Origin: Halorussus halobius
Lineage (GTDB): Archaea; Halobacteriota; Halobacteria; Halobacteriales; Haladaptataceae
Direction of reading: 5' to 3'
Assembly: GCF_004765805.1 (NCBI RefSeq)
Contig: NZ_SBIU01000003.1
Location: 496,001-560,000, forward strand
DNA: 64,000 nucleotides
Shown: positions 59,450-64,000 of the stretch, in pieces
Position numbering within the stretch: position 1 is the first letter of the stretch
How the letters are laid out: every line of letters starts with the position of its first letter
The notes under the pieces: model-generated
Seen by the model: only the letters and a program-made list of their open reading frames with translations
Told to the model about the DNA's origin: nothing
The model's database searches: none
Position numbers and translations under genes: made by a program

Positions 59450-60271
59450 ATGACCGGCGACAGCGAAGACCCCAACGACGAGGTGCAGTACCACGTCGAC
59501 GTCGGCGAGGGCGACGTGGCGAACGCCGTGCTCCTGCCGGGCAACCCCGAGCGCGTCGAGAAGATAACCCGGTTCTGGGACGAGAGCAAGGAGGTGGCTC
59601 ACCACCGCGAGTACCGGACGGTCACGGGCGAGTACGACGGAACGCCCATCAGCGTCACCTCCACGGGCATTGGGAGCCCGTCGGCGGCCATCGCGGTCGA
59701 GGAACTCGCTCGCGTGGGCGCGGACACCTTCGTCCGGGTCGGCTCCTGCGGGGCCATCCAGCCCCAGATGGACGTGGGTGACCTCGTCATCACGACCGGC
59801 GGCGTCCGGCAGGAAGGCACCAGCGACGAGTACGTGCGCGAGGACTACCCCGCGGTCGCGAACCACGAGGTCGTCTCGGCGCTGGTCGCGGCCGCCGAGC
59901 GACTCGACTACGACTACCACACCGGCATCACGATGAGCGCCGACAGCTTCTACGCCGGGCAGGGCCGGCCGGGGTTCGAGGGGTTCGAGGCGGCCGGAAG
60001 CGACGAACTGGTCGAGAACCTCACGGCCGCGAACGTCAAGAACATCGAGATGGAGGCCAGCGCCATCCTGACGCTGGCGAACGTCTACGGCCTCCGGGCG
60101 GGCGCGGTCTGCTCGGTGTTCGCCAACCGCGAGACCGGCGAGTTCATGACCGAGGGCGAGAACCGGGCGGCCGAGACGGCGAGTCTGGCTGTCAAGCTAC
60201 TGGCGAAGATGGACGCCACGAAGGCCGAGGCCGGCGTCGAGACGTGGCACCCGGGGCTGAGTCTGGAGTAG
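59450..60271 (+). CDS. Nucleoside phosphorylase (uridine phosphorylase type)
   Basis: A 273-residue PNP/UDP superfamily enzyme that splits a nucleoside with phosphate into base and ribose-1-phosphate. Motifs: L-L-P-G-N-P-E-R (phosphate site), T-G-I-G-S-P-S, V-G-S-C-G-A-I, and N-I-E-M-E-A-S-A-I-L (ribose site). The N-terminal V-Q-Y-H-V-D-V-G-E-G-D-V is typical of archaeal UdP. The base preference (uridine or other) is not certain. Confidence 0.9.
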   Translation: MTGDSEDPNDEVQYHVDVGEGDVANAVLLPGNPERVEKITRFWDESKEVAHHREYRTVTGEYDGTPISVTSTGIGSPSAAIAVEELARVGADTFVRVGSCGAIQPQMDVGDLVITTGGVRQEGTSDEYVREDYPAVANHEVVSALVAAAERLDYDYHTGITMSADSFYAGQGRPGFEGFEAAGSDELVENLTAANVKNIEMEASAILTLANVYGLRAGAVCSVFANRETGEFMTEGENRAAETASLAVKLLAKMDATKAEAGVETWHPGLSLE

Positions 60272-60308
60272 CCGGCTCGGGACGTGTCCGAATACGCGTC
60301 GCTCCTCG

Positions 60309-61922
60309 TCAGTCGTCCGCGGCGAGAGCGTGGATTTCGGTCCCGCCCACGAAGACCGCGCCGTCGGCGACGACGGGGCCGGTGAACGAACCGGGTGCAG
60401 TAACGCGACGTTCGGCGACCCGCTCGCCGGAGTCGAGGCGGTGAGCGAGGACCGTGGTCCCTGCAGTCGTGTAGATGCGGCCGTCCGCGATAGCGGGAGC
60501 GATGGCGGCCGTTTCGTCGAGTTCGGTCCGCCACTGCTCGCTGCCGGAGACGGCCTCGACCGCCCACATGACGGGTGCGTCGCCGCTCCGGGCGTAGCCG
60601 ACGACGGTGCCGTCGGCGACGCCGACGCTCCCGACGCCCTGGTCTCCGGCGTCGTACGTCCACTGGACCTGACCGGTCGACCGCGAGAGCGCGTACGCGG
60701 TACCCGACTGGTCGAGGACGACGACCGCGTCGTCGACGACCGTCGGGCTTATGGGGGCGTCCTCGGCGTCGAACGTCCACAGCGCGTCGCCCGACGCGAC
60801 GTCCAGCGCGGCGACCGTCGACGTCCGGTCGCGGTCACCGAACACCTGAACGGCGGCGTACACCGCGTCCTCGTCGACGGCGAGCGGCCAGAACACGACC
60901 GACTCGAACTCGTAGGTCCACCGCTGGTCGCCGCTCGAGGGGTCCAGACACCTGACGGTCCCGGTCTGGCTGTCGCCGTCGTTGGTTGCGACGACGAGTG
61001 CGTCGGCGGTGACGGCCGGCCCGGACAGGACGGCGTTCTCGAACGTGGCCTGCCACCGGCGGGTGCCCGACGAAAGCCGATGTGCGCTCAGGCCCGAGGC
61101 CCGTGGCACGTACACCGTATCGTCGGAGACCGCGAGTCCGCCGAACGCGTCGCCGCCGTCGTACCCCGTCACCCAGTCGATTCCGCCGGTGGCGGCGTCG
61201 AGCGCGAGCAACTGACTCTCGGTGGTCGAGACGAGCCGACCGTCCGCGACGACGGGCGGGTAACTGGCCCCACGGGCCGGTTCTCGGCCCGTGGCCTGCT
61301 CGCCCGACAGCTGGTGACGCCACGCCGGCAGGAGCGTCTCCGGTCCCGTCGTCGACGAGGACGCCGAGTTCGCGGCGTCGAACGCGAACTGCGGCCACGC
61401 GTCCGCGACTCCCTCGACGGAGGTCTCGGTCGCGTACTGCTCGCCGACGCCGTCGGGATTGTCCGTGACGACGACGGTCCCGACGGCACCGGTTCGGGCG
61501 TGCGGTTGGCACTCGTACTCGTAGGTGCCGTAGACGTCGAACGTGTGGACGTACTCGTGGCCCGACTCCTGGAGTTCTTCGACGCCGGACCAGTCGGCGT
61601 CGGACGGCTGGCTCGTCACGTGAAGGTTGTGGCCCGCGTCCCCGTTCCACGTCCATCTGACGGCTTCCCCCGGTTCGAGCGCGACCTCCGAGGGCTCGAA
61701 TCCGAGTTCGTCGTCCGGCTCGATCTGGACGGTCGCCCCGACAGGTCCGGACGATGCCGAGTCCGACGTCCCCGTGGTCTCGGTCCGTTCGGTTTCGGTC
61801 GAGGTCGGCGACTCCTGTGACGTGGTGGTGTCCTCGGTGAGGCGCAGACAACCTGCGGTCGCGGACGCACCGAGCAGGCCGAGGAGCCCGCGTCGAGTGT
61901 GATTCCGACCCTCTTGGCTCAT
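60309..61922 (-). CDS. Tat lipoprotein with halocyanin-like domain fused to a PQQ-type beta-propeller
   Basis: A 537-residue exported protein. Arg10-Arg11 twin-arginine signal, lipobox ending T-A-G-C25, Thr/Ser-rich linker, then a cupredoxin domain (about 60-160) with His98 (A-G-H-N), Cys138 and His141 (C-Q-P-H). The axial Met expected in G-M-x-G is Ala146 (G-A-V-G). From about 175 to the end are seven or eight blades with repeated A-L-D-x-x-(S/T)-G and D-G-x-(V/I)-Y-x motifs of PQQ-binding-like propellers. It may pass electrons from a dehydrogenase-like propeller, or be non-catalytic. Stop 60309; start ATG 61922. Confidence 0.85.
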   Translation of the reverse strand: MSQEGRNHTRRGLLGLLGASATAGCLRLTEDTTTSQESPTSTETERTETTGTSDSASSGPVGATVQIEPDDELGFEPSEVALEPGEAVRWTWNGDAGHNLHVTSQPSDADWSGVEELQESGHEYVHTFDVYGTYEYECQPHARTGAVGTVVVTDNPDGVGEQYATETSVEGVADAWPQFAFDAANSASSSTTGPETLLPAWRHQLSGEQATGREPARGASYPPVVADGRLVSTTESQLLALDAATGGIDWVTGYDGGDAFGGLAVSDDTVYVPRASGLSAHRLSSGTRRWQATFENAVLSGPAVTADALVVATNDGDSQTGTVRCLDPSSGDQRWTYEFESVVFWPLAVDEDAVYAAVQVFGDRDRTSTVAALDVASGDALWTFDAEDAPISPTVVDDAVVVLDQSGTAYALSRSTGQVQWTYDAGDQGVGSVGVADGTVVGYARSGDAPVMWAVEAVSGSEQWRTELDETAAIAPAIADGRIYTTAGTTVLAHRLDSGERVAERRVTAPGSFTGPVVADGAVFVGGTEIHALAADD

Positions 61923-62049
61923 GCGTAGGACAATACTGAACGAACACTTACCGATTGTGACTTCTCGAACGGTAGTCTGTTTGGCGTATCGTTTCGGCGA
62001 GCCGTCCGCCGGGTCGCACCCCCGACGCTTCCCGCCGGGGGACGCCAGA

Positions 62050-62058
62050 TTTTAAATA
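62050..62058 (+). promoter_or_regulatory. TATA-like box far upstream of the methyltransferase gene
   Basis: TTTTAAATA. If used for the + strand, transcription would start near 62082 and leave a leader of about 180 bases that contains both palindromes. Its centre is symmetric, so minus-strand use is possible. Confidence 0.4.
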
Positions 62059-62135
62059 CGATGGCGAGACCAGTTCGGCCCGGACGCCTCGTGCGGTCGC
62101 GGGCAGGCCGCCGGCACCTCGTCCGGCCCAGCCGA

Positions 62136-62187
62136 CCGGTGGCACGGCCACCAACATCTCTCCGGTGGCACGGCCACCCACACCTCT
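62136..62187. repeat. Two tandem 26-base units, each with a palindrome
   Basis: 62136-62161 and 62162-62187 differ at two positions. Each contains GGTGGC-ACG-GCCACC (62138-62152 and 62164-62178), a perfect six-base-arm inverted repeat. The spacing of 26 bases is about two and a half helical turns. Confidence 0.85.
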
Positions 62188-62259
62188 CGACCGCCAGTCC
62201 GACTAACCTGAAAGAAGGCTGCGCCAGATTGAACAGCGACCGCTCCGAATCCCCGGCGA

Positions 62260-62856
62260 ATGACCGACCGCGACACCGTCGCCACCTACCAGTCGGTCGC
62301 CGAACAGTACCGCCAGCGCCACGCCGACCGCTCCGGGATTCGAGAACTGGTCGAGCAGTTCCTCGACGCGCTCGACGACGCCACCGGCGGCGAGCCCGGC
62401 TCCGTCGTCGACGTGGGCTGCGGTCCCGGCTGGGAGTCGGCCATCTTCGCCGAGCGCGGCCACGAGGTCGTCGGCGTCGACCTCACGCCCGCGTTCCTCC
62501 GGCTCGCGCGCGAGGAGGCACCGGCGGCCTCGTTCGCTCGGATGGACATGCGGAGCCTCGGGCTCGCCACCGACGCGGTCGACGGGCTCTGGGCGTGCGC
62601 GTCGTTCCTCCACGTTCCCCGCGGGGACGCGCCGGCGACCCTCCGGGAATTCCGGCGCGCGCTCCGGCCGGGCGGCGTCGTCTGCCTGTCGGTGAAGCGC
62701 GGCCACGGCGAGCGCGAGGGCGACACCTACGACGAGGACGGTCGACAGTTCACGCTCTACCGGGCCGAAGAGCTCCGCGAACTGGTCGCAGACGCCGGGT
62801 TCGAGGTCGAATCGGCGTCGGGCGGCAAGTGGATTCGACTCCTCGCGCGGGCCTGA
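62260..62856 (+). CDS. Class I SAM-dependent methyltransferase
   Basis: A 198-residue Methyltransf_11/25-type enzyme. SAM loop V-V-D-V-G-C-G-P-G-W-E, then V-V-G-V-D-L-T-P-A-F-L, R-M-D-M-R-S-L, and L-R-P-G-G-V-V-C-L-S. The substrate is not known; the C-terminal G-G-K-W-I-R-L-L-A-R-A is common in this group. The long repeat-bearing leader region upstream suggests regulation. Confidence 0.85.
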   Translation: MTDRDTVATYQSVAEQYRQRHADRSGIRELVEQFLDALDDATGGEPGSVVDVGCGPGWESAIFAERGHEVVGVDLTPAFLRLAREEAPAASFARMDMRSLGLATDAVDGLWACASFLHVPRGDAPATLREFRRALRPGGVVCLSVKRGHGEREGDTYDEDGRQFTLYRAEELRELVADAGFEVESASGGKWIRLLARA

Positions 62857-62916
62857 GCCGCGCCGCGACTGCGGCGTGACCGGCCGCGCGAACGCGGCCG
62901 GTCACGCCCCAGCGCA

Positions 62917-63369
62917 TCACTCCCCGACGCGACGAGCGACGGCCTCGGCGGTTCGCCATCCGAGCGCGCCGAGGTACGCCAGCACCGCGAGCGCCAGCGT
63001 CCCCAGGCACGCGAGTACGACGGCTCCGGGTCCGAGTCCGGTCGCACTCGCCACGGACCACGCGAACAGCGGGACGAGGAGGCTGGCGAGTCCGCCGACC
63101 CCCGCCGCCACGAACAGCCGCCGCTGCCACCGGCCGAACCGGACGCCGTAGCCCTCGCCCGGCGGGATGGCGAACCCGAGCGAAGACACCACGAACCCGC
63201 CGAGCGCGAGCAACCCGAAGAAGAGGGTTGCCAGCCCTTTCGCGAACCCGTCGCTTTCCGGCGGTGGCTCGGGGATGGTCTGTAACTGTGCGAGCGACAC
63301 TGCGACCACGAGCAGGCCGAGGCCGGCGACCGGAAGCTGGAGGGAGCCGAGCGCGGACCGGAGGTTCAT
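62917..63369 (-). CDS. Haloarchaeal membrane protein, four helices
   Basis: A 150-residue hydrophobic protein with helices near residues 12-30, 45-68, 86-106 and 115-138, and a short G-V-R-F-G-R-W-Q-R-R loop. Start ATG 63369. No recognised family; it lies 39 bases from the aminotransferase stop. Confidence 0.65.
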   Translation of the reverse strand: MNLRSALGSLQLPVAGLGLLVVAVSLAQLQTIPEPPPESDGFAKGLATLFFGLLALGGFVVSSLGFAIPPGEGYGVRFGRWQRRLFVAAGVGGLASLLVPLFAWSVASATGLGPGAVVLACLGTLALAVLAYLGALGWRTAEAVARRVGE

Positions 63370-63408
63370 ATCCGATGGCAGATGTATCGCGAGGATAAGC
63401 CTTGTGCC

Positions 63409-64000
63409 CTACAGCAGGTCGGCGTCGACGAGACGGTCGACCGCCTCGCCGATGCGCTCGGTGCTGTTGGCGTACGAGATGCGGGCGTATCCCGGCGCAC
63501 CGAAGGCGCTGCCCGGAACGGTGGCGACGTGGGCCGATTCGAGAGCCGCCTCGCACCACTGCTGGTCGTCCTCGGTTACGGGCATCATCAGGTAGAAGGC
63601 ACCGTCCGGCTCGGGCGCGTCGACGCCCTCCTCGCCGAGCCGGTCGAGCAGGAACTCGCGGCGCTCGCCGAACGCCTCGACCATCTCGTCGACGGCGGCC
63701 TCGGTGTGTTCGAGCGCTTCGACGCCCGCGCGCTGGACGAAGTTGGTCGCACACGACACCGAGTGGGAGTGAAGCTTTCCGGCCTCGGCGATCAGGTCTT
63801 CCGGGCCGGCGAGGTAGCCGAGCCGCCAGCCGGTCATCGAGTAGGCCTTCGAGAAGCCGTTTATCGTGACCGTGCGCTCGGCCATCCCGTCGAAGGTCCC
63901 GAGGCTCGTCGGCTCGCGGCCGTAGGTGATGCGCTGGTATATCTCGTCGCTGACGACCGTCACGTCGTGGTCGACCGCGAGGTCCCGGACGCCCTCGAGC
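63409..64000 (-). CDS. Class I/II aminotransferase, 5' part outside window
   Basis: The frame stays open to the window edge, so only the C-terminal 196 or so residues are visible. PLP-enzyme motifs: V-V-S-D-E-I-Y (cofactor-binding Asp and Tyr), I-N-G-F-S-K-A-Y-S-M-T-G-W-R (Schiff-base Lys) and Y-A-R-I-S-Y-A-N-S (the Arg that binds the substrate carboxylate). It resembles aspartate/aromatic aminotransferases of the AT-I gamma group. The ATG-like start at 63963 is internal. Confidence 0.92.
   Translation of the reverse strand, partial: LEGVRDLAVDHDVTVVSDEIYQRITYGREPTSLGTFDGMAERTVTINGFSKAYSMTGWRLGYLAGPEDLIAEAGKLHSHSVSCATNFVQRAGVEALEHTEAAVDEMVEAFGERREFLLDRLGEEGVDAPEPDGAFYLMMPVTEDDQQWCEAALESAHVATVPGSAFGAPGYARISYANSTERIGEAVDRLVDADLL

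Larger units (their letters stand above)
61923..62259. other. 337-base intergenic region with promoter and tandem palindromic repeat
   Basis: Divergent region between the lipoprotein gene and a methyltransferase gene. It holds TTTTAAATA at 62050-62058 and two adjacent 26-base units at 62136-62187. No credible ORF: the Arg-rich frame starting at 62061 is a shadow of the next gene. Confidence 0.6.

Noticed and set aside
62061-62879. Open frame starting directly after the TTTTAAATA box
   Set aside because: Very Arg/Pro-rich, overlaps the methyltransferase gene in another frame, and has no domain.

Overview
This window comes from a haloarchaeon (class Halobacteria). The GC content is very high and the encoded proteins are strongly acidic. 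Many genes have a TATA-like box 24-32 bases before the start codon and no Shine-Dalgarno sequence, which suggests leaderless transcripts. The gene content is also typical: a Bat-type HTH_10 regulator, a HalOD1 protein, a halocyanin-like domain, a DUF2298 protein, PolX with a PHP domain, and Tat lipoproteins. I cannot fix the genus; a Halorussus-like organism is only a guess. No rRNA, transposase or CRISPR array is present. Two tRNA genes are: initiator Met and Gly(UCC).

Layout. Bases 1-9968 hold a minus-strand operon for an archaeal type IV pilus/Tad-like secretion machine (GspE-type ATPase, GspF/TadC membrane protein, then five small pseudopilin-like proteins), next to the 3' end of a secreted-protein gene. 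Bases 10117-12752 hold small haloarchaeal proteins, mostly membrane. Bases 12824-19452 are a complete dipeptide/oligopeptide ABC importer. Bases 19582-31768 hold a DJ-1/Hsp31-like protein, tRNA-iMet, a DUF2298 protein, a 50-residue zinc-ribbon protein, a HalOD1 protein, a large PAS/GAF/HTH_10 regulator, tRNA-Gly, a Trm9-like methyltransferase and PolX. Bases 31938-38720 hold a methyltransferase, an AN1-rhomboid fusion, endonuclease V, a YdjM-like membrane protein, a PHP protein, an aldo/keto reductase and an MFS permease.

Bases 38856-39655 look like a small inserted module: a Doc/Fic toxin gene and a 33-codon ORF, flanked by about 56-base direct repeats that copy the 5' end of the neighbouring glycosyltransferase gene. 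Bases 40752-41263 are non-coding, with an 11-base tandem repeat and a 31-base direct repeat. Get3/ArsA, an SDR enzyme, a CinA-type amidohydrolase, a zinc-finger protein, a HAD hydrolase, an acyl-CoA dehydrogenase and an M24 peptidase follow.

The most interesting locus is 48624-51979. It holds an intramembrane M50-type zinc protease with a PqqD/RRE-like N-terminal domain, a 31-residue acidic peptide gene with its own strong AT-rich promoter, and two paralogous ATP-grasp ligases built like MvdC/MvdD. I read this as a candidate haloarchaeal graspetide-like RiPP pathway (precursor, two ligases, maturation protease). A MacB-type ABC exporter at 53388-56748 could be the transporter, but the link is only by proximity. 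The window ends with a trehalose-synthase-like GH13 enzyme, a uridine-phosphorylase-like enzyme, a halocyanin/PQQ-propeller lipoprotein, a methyltransferase preceded by a 26-base tandem palindromic repeat, and a truncated aminotransferase gene.
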